Below, piece after piece: positions 26,852 through 36,194 of a DNA stretch of 64,000 nt. The notes beneath the pieces are model-generated. The model saw nothing but the letters and a program-made list of their open reading frames with translations. It was not told the origin of the DNA and searched no databases. This DNA is from Ignavibacteria bacterium (GTDB lineage: Bacteria; Bacteroidota; Ignavibacteria; Ignavibacteriales; Ignavibacteriaceae): the NCBI GenBank assembly GCA_017302895.1, contig JAFLBV010000001.1, forward strand, positions 1,178,001-1,242,000, read 5' to 3'. The position numbers were made by a program, and so were the translations under genes. The first letter of the stretch is position 1. Every line of letters starts with the position of its first letter.

Positions 26852-28972
26852 CTAATCAAGTTTTCCGTTTTTAAGTTCATCCGCCAGTTTGTTGGCTTTG
26901 TAAACTTTACGGATTGCCTCATACATCCCTTTTGAATCCACACCGACAGTTCTGTTCTCTTCGGGGAGATAAATAAAATTACCCACGAGGCTTTCAATGT
27001 TTCCGTCGAAAGCGAGTCCGATTACCTCGGCATTTTTGTTGATAATTGCACTTCCTGAGTTACCGCCAACTATGTCATTCGTTGAGACAAAGTTAAATGG
27101 TGTGGAGAGGTCGAGATCTTTTGGAATTTCAGACCATCTTTCGGGGAGTGAAAATGGATACTGTTTGTTGAAACTGAAAAAGCGGTCGTAAAGTCCGAAA
27201 AATGTCGTTTTCACGGGAGCAACAGTTCCATTGTAGTTGTATCCTTCCATCAATCCATCACTTATTCTGAGTGTCCGGTTGGCATCGGGTGAGATGGAGG
27301 TTCCGTACATTTTGTAAAGAATCTGACCGACGAGGCCGAAGGTTATGTTTTCTGTGTCATTCACTTCCTTCTGTCTTTCGCGTAACTGTTTAATCAGGTC
27401 GTAATTATCGGCAAAATGTTTTATGAAAGGATCATCGAGAGCCAGAATTTCTTCGGGTTTCATTGCGAAAAATGACTTAACTGTTTCTTTGTCTTTAAAG
27501 AGAGTCTTTGCAAGAAGAGCTTTTGCGGCTTCTTCGGAATTTTTCCCGTTGAATATTTTAGCAACAAGATCGTTGCTCTTACCGAGATTCAGGTCCATAT
27601 AGTCAAGATTTATTACGAGTTTTGCTGCCTCGAGCACGGGATCGAAGTTTTTCGGGAAGATATTGCTGATCATATCTTTATACCGTTTCGATTGCAGGTT
27701 TGTATCCCTTTTTTCTTCAGGGAGCTGCATTTCGCGGGCGTATCTCACGAGTTCATAAGCAATCACCCAGTGTCTGGCAGAATAGGTGTTGTTGACGGAG
27801 AAAGCCGCCAGTTTTGTATCAATTTCTTTCATTTCAGCCCGGGTTGTGGCAATGCTTTTCCAGACATCACCGTATGTGGCTTTTAGTGAGGGGTCGGAAT
27901 TTACAAACTCAAGGGCTTTTTTCTCGAAATCCTTTTTTCTGGCAATCAGATACGGATCGCAGAGAGCCTTGTAGGTTTGGGTTATGCTTTTCCAGCCGTT
28001 GGAGAAAGCAAGCCTGAGATTCTCATATTCTTCGGCTTTTGAAGGATTGGTTTTCTTAAGTTCGTCGAGTTTGAAATAGAGAGTATTCATCAGGAAAGAG
28101 CTGTTTCGGTACTGGATATCTCTCAGGTATTCAAGCTGGGCAACAGTTCTGAGACGGTTGGTTGAACCGGGATTGCCAACTGTAAAAACCAGTTCGCCCT
28201 CGACAGCACCGTTTTCACTCCATTTGAAGAAGTTTTTGCTCTTTACAGGTTTACCGTTTTCATCATAGACTCTGTAGAAAGTGCAGTCAAGGTTGTATCG
28301 TGGAAAGGTGAAATTGTCGGGATCTCCTCCGAAGTAGCCAATTCCTTCCTCGGGTTGGAAGACAAGCCGCACATCTTTAAATACCTTAAATCCCTGAACA
28401 AAGAAGAGGCTGCCGTTATAGTAGGTGGTAACATCGCATTTAAGTCCTGTTTCCTTCTCGTATTTTGCCTTGGTCTCTTTCATCATCTTTTCACGGATCG
28501 AGATTTTCTCTTTCAGATCCTTTCCTTTGTTGATTTCGGAGGTGATCTGTTCGGTTACATCCTGAAGGAAGACCAGTTGTTCAGCCACATAGTTGGGGAT
28601 TTTTCTCTCTTCTTCGAGAGTTGCAGCGATGAAACCTGTTTTGGCGAGGTCTTCCCCCTCTTTTTGAACCTGTCTTTGTACTCCTCTTGCACAATGGTTG
28701 TTGGTCATTACAAGACCGTCTTCAGAGACAAAGGATGCAGTACACCCGGGAATTCTGAGTGCAGAGAGGCGAACATCATCAAACCATTCCTTTGCTGCTT
28801 CGAAACCATATTTTTCTTTTAGATACTGGTACGGAGGGAACTCAAAAGTCCACATTTTGCCGGTGTCATATTTCCCGGCCTTAACGGTATCAGGATTAAA
28901 CGAATATTGTGCATTTAGGCTTTGGAACAGAAATGCCAGTGTGAATAATAGTGCAAGGGATCTTTTGAACAT
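26852..28972 (-). CDS. S46 family dipeptidyl peptidase (DPP7-like)
   Basis: Exported serine exopeptidase releasing dipeptides from oligopeptide N-termini. Signal peptide MFKRSLALLFTLAFLFQSLNAQ. Chymotrypsin-like halves carry the catalytic His in MTNNHCARG (His 93) and Ser in VGGNSGSAII (near 639). The residue 18 positions after the Ser, equivalent to P. gingivalis position 673, is Gly (FDGN). Gly is found there in DPP7 (hydrophobic P1) and Arg in DPP11 (acidic P1), so DPP7-like specificity is inferred. 706 aa, normal for the family. It complements PepF and the C25 protease in peptide use. Monocistronic. Confidence 0.93.
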   Translation of the reverse strand: MFKRSLALLFTLAFLFQSLNAQYSFNPDTVKAGKYDTGKMWTFEFPPYQYLKEKYGFEAAKEWFDDVRLSALRIPGCTASFVSEDGLVMTNNHCARGVQRQVQKEGEDLAKTGFIAATLEEERKIPNYVAEQLVFLQDVTEQITSEINKGKDLKEKISIREKMMKETKAKYEKETGLKCDVTTYYNGSLFFVQGFKVFKDVRLVFQPEEGIGYFGGDPDNFTFPRYNLDCTFYRVYDENGKPVKSKNFFKWSENGAVEGELVFTVGNPGSTNRLRTVAQLEYLRDIQYRNSSFLMNTLYFKLDELKKTNPSKAEEYENLRLAFSNGWKSITQTYKALCDPYLIARKKDFEKKALEFVNSDPSLKATYGDVWKSIATTRAEMKEIDTKLAAFSVNNTYSARHWVIAYELVRYAREMQLPEEKRDTNLQSKRYKDMISNIFPKNFDPVLEAAKLVINLDYMDLNLGKSNDLVAKIFNGKNSEEAAKALLAKTLFKDKETVKSFFAMKPEEILALDDPFIKHFADNYDLIKQLRERQKEVNDTENITFGLVGQILYKMYGTSISPDANRTLRISDGLMEGYNYNGTVAPVKTTFFGLYDRFFSFNKQYPFSLPERWSEIPKDLDLSTPFNFVSTNDIVGGNSGSAIINKNAEVIGLAFDGNIESLVGNFIYLPEENRTVGVDSKGMYEAIRKVYKANKLADELKNGKLD

Positions 28973-29069
28973 TCTTTGAACCTTTGTTAGTTGAGTTTTT
29001 TGAAATAATTAGAATTTTTGTTTGCCAATGTTATTTGCCGGAATTCGCCCGGGATAATACGGTTGCAGA

Positions 29070-29570
29070 TCAGACAGTCCTGTTCTCCAAATCAAGCAGC
29101 CATTTCTTTTTGTCCAAACCACCGCCATAACCTGTGAGTGATCCGTTGGAACCGATAACTCTGTGGCAGGGAATTACTATGCTTATCAGGTTGTCACCGT
29201 TGGCATTCGCGACAGCTCTTACAGCCGAAGGTTTCCCGATTGCAGTTGCCTGTTCCTTGTAAGAACGGGTTTTACCAAAGGGGATATCCATCAGGGCTTT
29301 CCAAACCTGTTTTTGAAATGGGGTGCCTGTCAGAACGAGATTCAGATCGAATGCAGTCCTCTTTCCTTTAAAATATTCATCAAGTTGAAGCTTTAGACTG
29401 GTCAGATGATCATTTTCACCTTCTATCATTTCATCTTTCAGTTTTTTCCTCAACTTCTCGAGTTGGACGGTTCCTTTTTCCGAGGCAAATTCCACAAAAG
29501 TGATGCCTTCTTCATTCGCACCGAGGAGAAGTTCCCCGACGGGGCTCCTCATTGTTGTCTTGAAAATCAT
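29070..29570 (-). CDS. ogt: Methylated-DNA-protein-cysteine methyltransferase
   Basis: Suicide DNA repair protein moving alkyl groups from O6-alkylguanine to its own Cys. The C-terminal domain has GTPFQKQVWKALMDIPFG, the helix-turn-helix Arg segment SAVRAVANANGDN and the acceptor Cys in VIPCHRVIGSNGSLTGYGGG. The N-terminal domain is short and there is no AdaA part, so it is Ogt-type (166 aa). It lies 4 bp downstream of a small membrane protein gene on the same strand. Confidence 0.93.
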   Translation of the reverse strand: MIFKTTMRSPVGELLLGANEEGITFVEFASEKGTVQLEKLRKKLKDEMIEGENDHLTSLKLQLDEYFKGKRTAFDLNLVLTGTPFQKQVWKALMDIPFGKTRSYKEQATAIGKPSAVRAVANANGDNLISIVIPCHRVIGSNGSLTGYGGGLDKKKWLLDLENRTV

Positions 29571-29574
29571 AATG

Positions 29575-30102
29575 TTACTTCTTTCGTTTGTTAAAAAATC
29601 CGAGAATTGCTCCGAGGCACACAGACCACAGGGCGGCGAGTCCTATCTGATACGGTTTTGGCAGCATAAAAGTGACGGTATGAGCCGGAAGCCAGAACCA
29701 GATGAGAGAATAAAGTCCTTTATCGATATTCGCCCAATTGATCTTTCCTGCGATGAGATTATCAAGCAACCGGTGTAAAAGAACGAGAAGAACGCCAAAC
29801 TGCGCATTCATAGCAAAAGAGACGGCGAAAGCGTGCGTGAAATTATTCAGTTCAGGAAGCAGTCCCGCTGTAACCAGTCCTTCCACAAATGACTTGTAGC
29901 CGGTAAACGCATATTTAATCAAAACCGCAAGGAATGCCCACTCAACAAACTTCAGCAGAAGTTCATGAGTCTTATATGGCATGAATGGTTTTTTATTGAT
30001 TATCCAGGAAGCGATCATGTCACCCAGGGTACCAAGAATGGCGAACTGGATCATGGCTGAAACGATCGGGTGAAGTGTTACTATGTCAATGTACCATTGC
30101 AT
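29575..30102 (-). CDS. Small integral membrane protein, possibly Mpv17/PMP22-like
   Basis: 175 aa with four to five hydrophobic segments (MIQFAILGTLGDMIASWII, FVEWAFLAVLIKYAFTGY, FGVLLVLLHRLLDNLIAG, YSLIWFWLPAHTVTFMLP, QIGLAALWSVCLGAILGFF). The end (WFWLPAHTVTFMLP, then QIGLAALWS) recalls the C-terminus of the Mpv17/PMP22 family, but the match is weak. No catalytic motif was seen. It is the first gene of a two-gene unit with ogt (4-bp gap). Confidence 0.55.
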   Translation of the reverse strand: MQWYIDIVTLHPIVSAMIQFAILGTLGDMIASWIINKKPFMPYKTHELLLKFVEWAFLAVLIKYAFTGYKSFVEGLVTAGLLPELNNFTHAFAVSFAMNAQFGVLLVLLHRLLDNLIAGKINWANIDKGLYSLIWFWLPAHTVTFMLPKPYQIGLAALWSVCLGAILGFFNKRKK

Positions 30103-30222
30103 CGAACAGGAAAATCCGGAATCTGTAAAAAAAATTGTATACTGATTGTTAAAATTAATGAAAAAAGATAAACTTATATTAAGTTTACAACTCGATTGAT
30201 TTAAAAATAAGAGAAAAAAGAT

Positions 30223-30663
30223 ATGAATCAGACGATAGAAAAATTTATTTCAGGAAAGTCATTCGTTCTTGCCGGAGTGTCGAAAGATTCCCGGAAATTT
30301 GGAAATGCCATACTTAAGGAACTTGTCAGCAGAGGCTTTACTGTTTATCCTGTTCATCCATCACTTGACAGTGTTGAAGGGGTGAAATGTTACAGAAGTC
30401 TCGATCTTGTGGTGGAATTCACACAGTCGTTGATCGTGTGTGTAAAACCTGAAAATGCCGTTTCCGTGGTAAAGGAAGCTGCTGCCGCAGGATTCAAATC
30501 GGTCTGGTTGCAGCAGGGTTGCGGGACTGAAGAAGTGAAGGCTGCTGCAGAAAAAGCCGGGCTCGAAGTGGTTGCCGGGAAGTGTATTCTTATGTACACC
30601 GAACCCGTCGGTGGTTTACACAAATTTCACAGAGGTATAGTCAGGCTTTTTGGTAAATATTGA
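30223..30663 (+). CDS. CoA-binding domain protein (YccU-like)
   Basis: 146-aa single Rossmann-fold domain of the CoA-binding family: FVLAGVSKDSRKFGNAILKE at the N-terminus (nucleotide loop), VYPVHPSLDSVEG, VWLQQGCGTEEV and KCILMYTEP. Such stand-alone proteins bind CoA, but no reaction is established. Monocistronic, between divergent units. Confidence 0.85.
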   Translation: MNQTIEKFISGKSFVLAGVSKDSRKFGNAILKELVSRGFTVYPVHPSLDSVEGVKCYRSLDLVVEFTQSLIVCVKPENAVSVVKEAAAAGFKSVWLQQGCGTEEVKAAAEKAGLEVVAGKCILMYTEPVGGLHKFHRGIVRLFGKY

Positions 30664-30779
30664 TTAATTTTCCGAAGCCACTTAATATTATATTATATTT
30701 AAGGTTGAGTTTATACATTTTCCCGAAAAAAATGTCTGTTAATCTTACATTTATCAATTAACAAATTTGAGATGTAAAA

Positions 30780-31448
30780 ATGAAATGTCCCGAATGCGGA
30801 AAAGAAACACCGTCAAATAAAAGTCACTGTCAGGAATGTGGAGCAAAATTGAAAACAGAATTCAGAACATGCGCAAACGGTCATCAATATTCAGGTGACT
30901 ACTGTCCTTATTGTCCGGCTGAAGACCGGCTTAGCGGAATCCCCACGGTAGTGGAAGAGAGACCGGCACCTTTGTCAGAAGACAGAACCGTTATCGAAAA
31001 AAGTGGTCCTTCCGTCTCCGCCTACCAATCCTCTTCATCATCTCCTTCACTGGGTGACAGAACCGAAATCGTAACCCCGTCAAAGCAACCATTGCCCGGG
31101 CAGCCAATGCTTGCACCACTCGGCAGCGAAAAAGTGAATCCGGCAGGAAGAAAAATAGTCGGTTTTCTCGTCAGTTACGACATAGATCCCCTTGGAATGG
31201 TTTACAATTTGTATGAAGGAAGAAATCTCATAGGCAGAATTCATCCGGCATCGGTTCTCATTCCAAACTCGAGTGTTAGTGACAAACACGCCCTGATACT
31301 TTACAGAGACGAAAAATTTTATCTTGCGGACGAACTCTCGACAAACGGTACCTTTGTTAATGGTGAGATGATCGAAGAAAAAGTGAAGCTCGCTGACCGT
31401 GACGAGGTAAAATTTGGAGAAATAAAAACAAGATTCATCATTATTTAG
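30780..31448 (+). CDS. Zinc-ribbon and FHA domain protein
   Basis: The N-terminus has two CxxC pairs of a double zinc ribbon (MKCPECGKE, HCQECGAKL) and a third/fourth set (CANGHQYSGDYCPYC). A Thr/Ser/Pro-rich linker (about 55-120) includes repeated DRT motifs (EDRTVIEK, GDRTEIV), plausible Thr phosphorylation sites. A C-terminal FHA domain (about 135-222) has GRIHPAS, SSVSDKHALI and LSTNGTFVNG, the phosphothreonine-binding loops. First gene of the kinase/phosphatase operon, 51 bp before the VWA gene; probably a phospho-dependent adaptor in the cytoplasm. Confidence 0.88.
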   Translation: MKCPECGKETPSNKSHCQECGAKLKTEFRTCANGHQYSGDYCPYCPAEDRLSGIPTVVEERPAPLSEDRTVIEKSGPSVSAYQSSSSSPSLGDRTEIVTPSKQPLPGQPMLAPLGSEKVNPAGRKIVGFLVSYDIDPLGMVYNLYEGRNLIGRIHPASVLIPNSSVSDKHALILYRDEKFYLADELSTNGTFVNGEMIEEKVKLADRDEVKFGEIKTRFIII

Positions 31449-31499
31449 TCTGAACAGGCAGTTCAAACTTTTTATCGATAAATTGAGAAAGAACTTAAG

Positions 31500-33107
31500 A
31501 TGAAAAAAGTAATTCATTCTGTTTTTGCAAGGGCATTGTTTTCAAATCTGCTGTTTGCCGTTCTTCTTCTCTCAGCACCATTTCAGGCAGATGGACAGGG
31601 ATTGAATGCAAGATACATCAAGAGCAACACAAAGGAGTTTCCGAGGAACACCCTCACTTCGCTGCTCGTGTACGACAATTATGGAGTTGCGGTAAAGGGA
31701 CTCGACAAGGGAAACTTCACTGCATTTCTCGACGGCAAGGAAGGAAAGATCAACTCGGTTTCCACCCTGGCAGCCACGGGTAAAGGAATATACACAGTCC
31801 TATGCATCGATGTATCGGGTTCAATGAAGGGGAAGCCGATAGAGGATTCGAAAGCCGCGGTATTGCGGTTTATCAATGAACTCGGTGACAAGGATTATCT
31901 CGCCATTTACAGTTACGGCGAGGATGCCAATCTGGTCGCAGATTTCAGTAACGACAAAGGTTATCTCTCTGATCAGGTGAAGAAACTTGCAGCAAGAGAT
32001 CCACACACCTCCCTCTTCTATGGAGCCAACAAAGGACTTGAGAAACTCCGTGACAAAGCAAAAGCAGATGAACCGGTAAATCTTATAATCATTGGTGACG
32101 GCAACAACGACAGTCCCAATGGTGCTTACTCGATTGATGATGTAATCTCCAAAGCAAAAGAAATTGGTGTGCCCGTTTTTACTTTTGGTTACACTTCCGC
32201 TGACAGAATTTCCCTCCAGAACCTTGAGAAAATAGGAAATGAAACAGGCGGCAGATATTATGATTCCCCGGGGAAGGAACAGCTTGATGAAAACTTTAAA
32301 AAGATGCGTGACAACATCATGAATATCTACATCCTTTCCTATGCGGTCTATGATCTCGAGGGAAAAGGACAGGATGCCAATGGAGTCTATACTGTAAAAA
32401 AAGACCCGCTCAAAAGTGAAGTGACCGGAAAGGTCAACCTGCCCCCTTCAAAAGCCGCCGCAAAACCGGAGGACAGCACCGAATTCCCTCTGCTTTATGT
32501 ATTGATTGCTGCAGGGGCGCTTCTTCTTGTTGGTGGAATAGTGCTTATAGTTACTAGTTCGAACAAGAAAAAACGACAGGAAGCCGAAAGACGCCGCCGT
32601 CAGGAAGAGGAAGCTGAAGCAGCAAAACTCGCTTTACAGAGAGAAAAAGAGGAGTTTGAGAAGGCAAAATCACCCGTCGAAACTCCGGTTCGTCCCGTTT
32701 CAACTTCGGGGAGAACCATGGTGGAGGAACCGTTCGCACCTACTGTAACCGAACAGGGTGACGCCGGCAGAACTGTGATAGTAAGACCCGGTCAGGGATC
32801 GGCAGGCGTTTCCACACTCTATATGGATGTAAAAGTTGGGGAACTTGCCGGACAACAGTTTACAGTCACAAAATCAGGAGCCATTGTCGGCAGATCGCAG
32901 GCTGATGCCACTTTGGTGCTGCCTGTATCAACTGTATCAAAAAGACATGCAAAAATTTCCTGGACAAATGCCGGCTTCGTAATAGAAGACCTTAATTCAT
33001 CGAACGGTGTCTTTGTGAATATGAACAGGATAACAGGACCCGTGCTGATTTCAGACGGAAATTCATTTAAGATTGGTGGCTGCGAAGGTCACTTCAGACT
33101 AAAATAG
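31500..33107 (+). CDS. VWA-TM-FHA signalling protein
   Basis: Signal peptide (about 1-32, ending FQADGQ), then a periplasmic von Willebrand A domain (about 90-290) with an intact MIDAS (LCIDVSGSMKG; later GDGNNDSPNG). A single TM helix (FPLLYVLIAAGALLLVGGIVLIV, near 330-352) leads to a Lys/Arg/Glu-rich coiled coil and a linker with SGRTMVEEP and GRTVIVRP, likely kinase targets. The C-terminal cytoplasmic FHA domain (about 440-530) has GRSQAD, STVSKRHAKI and NSSNGVFVN. It would link extracytoplasmic ligand or metal-dependent adhesion to phosphothreonine signalling inside. 13 bp before the phosphatase gene. Confidence 0.9.
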   Translation: MKKVIHSVFARALFSNLLFAVLLLSAPFQADGQGLNARYIKSNTKEFPRNTLTSLLVYDNYGVAVKGLDKGNFTAFLDGKEGKINSVSTLAATGKGIYTVLCIDVSGSMKGKPIEDSKAAVLRFINELGDKDYLAIYSYGEDANLVADFSNDKGYLSDQVKKLAARDPHTSLFYGANKGLEKLRDKAKADEPVNLIIIGDGNNDSPNGAYSIDDVISKAKEIGVPVFTFGYTSADRISLQNLEKIGNETGGRYYDSPGKEQLDENFKKMRDNIMNIYILSYAVYDLEGKGQDANGVYTVKKDPLKSEVTGKVNLPPSKAAAKPEDSTEFPLLYVLIAAGALLLVGGIVLIVTSSNKKKRQEAERRRRQEEEAEAAKLALQREKEEFEKAKSPVETPVRPVSTSGRTMVEEPFAPTVTEQGDAGRTVIVRPGQGSAGVSTLYMDVKVGELAGQQFTVTKSGAIVGRSQADATLVLPVSTVSKRHAKISWTNAGFVIEDLNSSNGVFVNMNRITGPVLISDGNSFKIGGCEGHFRLK

Positions 33108-33120
33108 CCGGGAAAAGGAA

Positions 33121-34131
33121 ATGGCAGATAAAATTAAACTCGAGTTTGGGAACAGATCTGATGTCGGTCAGGTAAGAAAGGCGAATGAAGACTATTTCGG
33201 CTACTACAGCGGTGTATTTGGCGAACTCTTCATTGTTTGTGATGGCATGGGCGGGTACAAAGGAGGCAAGGTTGCTTCCACTACCGCAGTTGAAGCCATA
33301 AAGAAGCACTTCGAGGGAGTGAAACCGGGTGCCGACCTCAGAATGGAGCTCTTCAATTCCCTGAAACTTGCTGACAGAGAGATTTCCGTCAAAGCGGAAG
33401 AAGACCCTGAACTCGGAAGAATGGGCTCGACTGCAGTGGTTGTGCTTATTAACAACAATCACCTCTATTTTGCGCACATCGGAGACAGCAGAATATACCG
33501 CATCCGTGATGATGAGATAGAGAGACTGACACGGGATCATTCTCTTGTGCAGGAGATGGTTGACAGTAAAATTATCACCGAGGAGCAGGCTGAACATCAC
33601 CCACAAAAAAATGTAATTCTTCGCTCTCTTGGTCCCAACGGCAACTCTGAACCGCAGGTCGATCCCAGGGATGAGGTGTTGTTTAAGGATGATTTCATTG
33701 TCCTCTGCTCGGATGGATTGACGGGTCATGTGGAAGACAGGGAGATCAGGGATATTGTGCTGAAGAATCCTCCCATCGAAGCATGTAACAAACTTGTGAA
33801 TCTTGCAAATGAGCGTGGTGGCAAGGACAACATTACAGTTCAGGTTATCAAAGTCGCTGACGGGAAAAAGAAGGCTGCAAGTCTGAAGGACAAGGCAAAA
33901 ATCACACAGGCAGGGATAGTTGCAGGTGTTGCGCTGCTGGTGCTGATTCTGTGGTATGTCTTAAGCAACTTTAATCAGAAAGTTGAGATTCCCGAATCAA
34001 AGGAAACTGTAAAAACGGCACAAGACACAGCACAAGCGAAAAACCCCGCTGACACTTCCGGTCAGTCAGATAATAAACGGGAAGACAAAAAGACGGACAA
34101 AACTGATACCAAACAAGGCAATGGAAACTAA
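33121..34131 (+). CDS. Membrane-anchored PP2C-type protein phosphatase
   Basis: Mg/Mn-dependent Ser/Thr phosphatase. The PP2C domain (about 1-245) has SDVGQVRKANEDYFG, FIVCDGMGGYKGG, GSTAVVVLI, AHIGDSRIYRI, LCSDGLTGHV and GGKDNITVQV, covering all metal-binding Asp. A TM helix (AGIVAGVALLVLILWYVL) lies near 262-282 and a short Lys/Asp-rich periplasmic tail follows. AAAGGAA precedes the ATG. It lies directly upstream (18 bp) of the kinase gene, as is usual for kinase/phosphatase pairs, and would reverse its phosphorylations. Confidence 0.93.
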   Translation: MADKIKLEFGNRSDVGQVRKANEDYFGYYSGVFGELFIVCDGMGGYKGGKVASTTAVEAIKKHFEGVKPGADLRMELFNSLKLADREISVKAEEDPELGRMGSTAVVVLINNNHLYFAHIGDSRIYRIRDDEIERLTRDHSLVQEMVDSKIITEEQAEHHPQKNVILRSLGPNGNSEPQVDPRDEVLFKDDFIVLCSDGLTGHVEDREIRDIVLKNPPIEACNKLVNLANERGGKDNITVQVIKVADGKKKAASLKDKAKITQAGIVAGVALLVLILWYVLSNFNQKVEIPESKETVKTAQDTAQAKNPADTSGQSDNKREDKKTDKTDTKQGNGN

Positions 34132-34149
34132 CCCAACGACAAAGATTTT

Positions 34150-35322
34150 ATGTTTACAGAAAACCAGATAATAAAAGACGAATACAGAATAATCCGTAAA
34201 ATCGGTGAAGGCGGAATGGGTACGGTATATCTTGCCGAGGATATCCATATGCAGCAGGAAGTGGCGATAAAATTGCTGCATCCGGCACTTACCACTGATC
34301 CGGAAATCGTCGAAAGGTTTAAAACTGAAGCCAAGGCACAGTATAAACTGACACATCCGTATATCGTCAAACTTACCCGGCTGGTTCAGTATGGTGATGA
34401 CTATTTCATCGTAATGGAATATGTTGATGGCATGACTCTTAAAGAGATGCTGCGGAAAACGGGACTGCTTCCGGAAGACAGGGCGCTGCCGATATTTCAT
34501 AAAATTCTTCGCGGTCTTGCATATGCCCACTCACAAGGAATTATTCACCGTGACATAAAGCCCGGAAATATCATCATTGATGGTAAAAGCGGTAACCCGA
34601 AGATTACCGATTTTGGTATAGCCAAGATTCTTGGCGACAAGGGGATGACGCAGACAGGCACGAAACTCGGAACTGTCTACTACATGTCTCCCGAACAAAT
34701 AAAGAACCCGAAGGCGGTCGATCAAAGAACGGATGTCTATTCGCTTGGTGTGACTCTCTACGAAATGTTGACCGGGAACCTCCCCTTCAACACGGGTCTG
34801 GATTCAGAGTATGATCTGATGAACGAGATCGTGAATACACCTATAAAAAACCCCCTGGACTACTATCCTCATATCTCTCCCGGCGTGGTAAAAATGATTT
34901 ATCACATGACTGCCAAGGACAAATCAACGAGATTTGGTCATTGTGAGGAGTATATCGATTTTCATCTTCGAAATGCAAACGAAGATAAACAAACCCCGTC
35001 ACAGAAGGTATCCAGCGGTTCAGCTTCATTTCTCCTTTTGCTTGCCCTTACAGCCGTTGTGGTTCTCCTCTTTATTTTTGGTAACGATCTTACCAAAATG
35101 ATCAAAGGAGGTAAAATAGTGAAGGATACCGTTACGGTAAACAAGGACTCAATTGACAAGGTTGAGTTTGACAAACTGCAACGGGAAAAAGAGAAGATGA
35201 GAAGAGACAAGGAAGCGAAAGCTAAAAAAGATTCGATTGACGCCGCAAAGGCTGATACCGTGAAGAAGAAAAAACCGGCAGTCGATGAGGAGACAATTCC
35301 CCCCGACTCAACTCAAAATTGA
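34150..35322 (+). CDS. Transmembrane Hanks-type Ser/Thr protein kinase
   Basis: The kinase domain (about 12-275) has the Gly loop KIGEGGMGTVYLAED, the ATP Lys in EVAIKLL (Lys 41), the catalytic loop IIHRDIKPGNIII (near 131), DFGIAK and the activation segment TGTKLGTVYYMSPEQ. A TM helix (FLLLLALTAVVVLLFIFG, near 290-308) is followed by a highly charged Lys/Glu/Asp tail outside; no PASTA repeats. Probable substrates are the Thr-rich linkers of the two neighbouring FHA proteins (inference). Confidence 0.94.
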   Translation: MFTENQIIKDEYRIIRKIGEGGMGTVYLAEDIHMQQEVAIKLLHPALTTDPEIVERFKTEAKAQYKLTHPYIVKLTRLVQYGDDYFIVMEYVDGMTLKEMLRKTGLLPEDRALPIFHKILRGLAYAHSQGIIHRDIKPGNIIIDGKSGNPKITDFGIAKILGDKGMTQTGTKLGTVYYMSPEQIKNPKAVDQRTDVYSLGVTLYEMLTGNLPFNTGLDSEYDLMNEIVNTPIKNPLDYYPHISPGVVKMIYHMTAKDKSTRFGHCEEYIDFHLRNANEDKQTPSQKVSSGSASFLLLLALTAVVVLLFIFGNDLTKMIKGGKIVKDTVTVNKDSIDKVEFDKLQREKEKMRRDKEAKAKKDSIDAAKADTVKKKKPAVDEETIPPDSTQN

Positions 35323-35330
35323 GGTGGACA

Positions 35331-36194
35331 ATGTTCGAAACTGTTGACAGAAAATATTATAATCATATCAGACTGGGAGCAATTGTTTTTGCAACAGTTG
35401 TAGTGCTTTTTCTCCTTGTCGATTACCTGGCATTTTCCTCGAAAGAGAAGGGAGTGGAGGCAGCTCTTAACCCTGCCGACTTGCAGGTTGTTCAGTTTAC
35501 GGGAGATACTCTTGAAATATCCATTCCCATGATAGTAAAGAATAATCTTGCCCTCGCAATCACTCCGGGGCAATTTGATGTGAAATTCGGTGGCAAGAGT
35601 GTAATTCCTGATAAAGCCGATTTTTCAATAGGAGCCGGCGAGTCTGATACCATCAACATACCTCTGCTTTTTTTATTTAAAGGAAAAGACTCCCTGCATC
35701 AACCGCTGCCGCTGGAAATTTCACTGAAGACAGGAATTTTTTACAGGAGCTGGGATGTCTCTTATTCCGGAAAAATTTCACCCGAGTCGATACTCGGAAA
35801 AATAATGAGCGAGACAGGCAAAGCCTTTGCTGACGGAAGCCGGCATATCTCCGGTAAATTTAAGGAAACCGGGGGAAATGTGAAATCCACTATCACCGTT
35901 AAAAATCCTTTCCCCTATCCCGTCACCGTATCTTTCGATGGAAAACCGATTCTCAACACGGGGTCCAAAAAAGGGGTCTCTGCCTCCTCGACACCCGAGC
36001 CTGTAGTGGTTGCACCCGGGAAAAGTGAGGAAATAGTTCTGGTCTTTGCCCATAAACCTGAAAATAAATCTCCGGATAAGGGAAAAGAGAAAAAACAGAC
36101 AAAAGGTTACCAAATAGGTGGCAATTTGATTATTAAAGTTCTTGATATGCAGGAAAAAAGAAGCAAAATGATCACTCTTGAGGAGGGGAACTAA
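35331..36194 (+). CDS. Membrane-anchored protein of the kinase operon, LEA-like beta domains, unknown function
   Basis: The ATG at 35331 has AGGTGG just upstream and begins MFETVDRKYYNHIRL; a TTG four codons earlier is in frame but overlaps the kinase end. One TM near 18-38 (GAIVFATVVVLFLLVDYL), then about 245 extracytoplasmic residues in two beta-rich units. The first (LEISIPMIVKNNLALAITPG, FDVKFGGKSV) resembles LEA14/WHy-type domains and the second repeats the theme (TITVKNPFPYPVTVSFDGKP). No enzyme motif. Last gene of the operon; its stop overlaps by 4 bp the stop of the convergent DsrE-like gene. Confidence 0.7.
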   Translation: MFETVDRKYYNHIRLGAIVFATVVVLFLLVDYLAFSSKEKGVEAALNPADLQVVQFTGDTLEISIPMIVKNNLALAITPGQFDVKFGGKSVIPDKADFSIGAGESDTINIPLLFLFKGKDSLHQPLPLEISLKTGIFYRSWDVSYSGKISPESILGKIMSETGKAFADGSRHISGKFKETGGNVKSTITVKNPFPYPVTVSFDGKPILNTGSKKGVSASSTPEPVVVAPGKSEEIVLVFAHKPENKSPDKGKEKKQTKGYQIGGNLIIKVLDMQEKRSKMITLEEGN

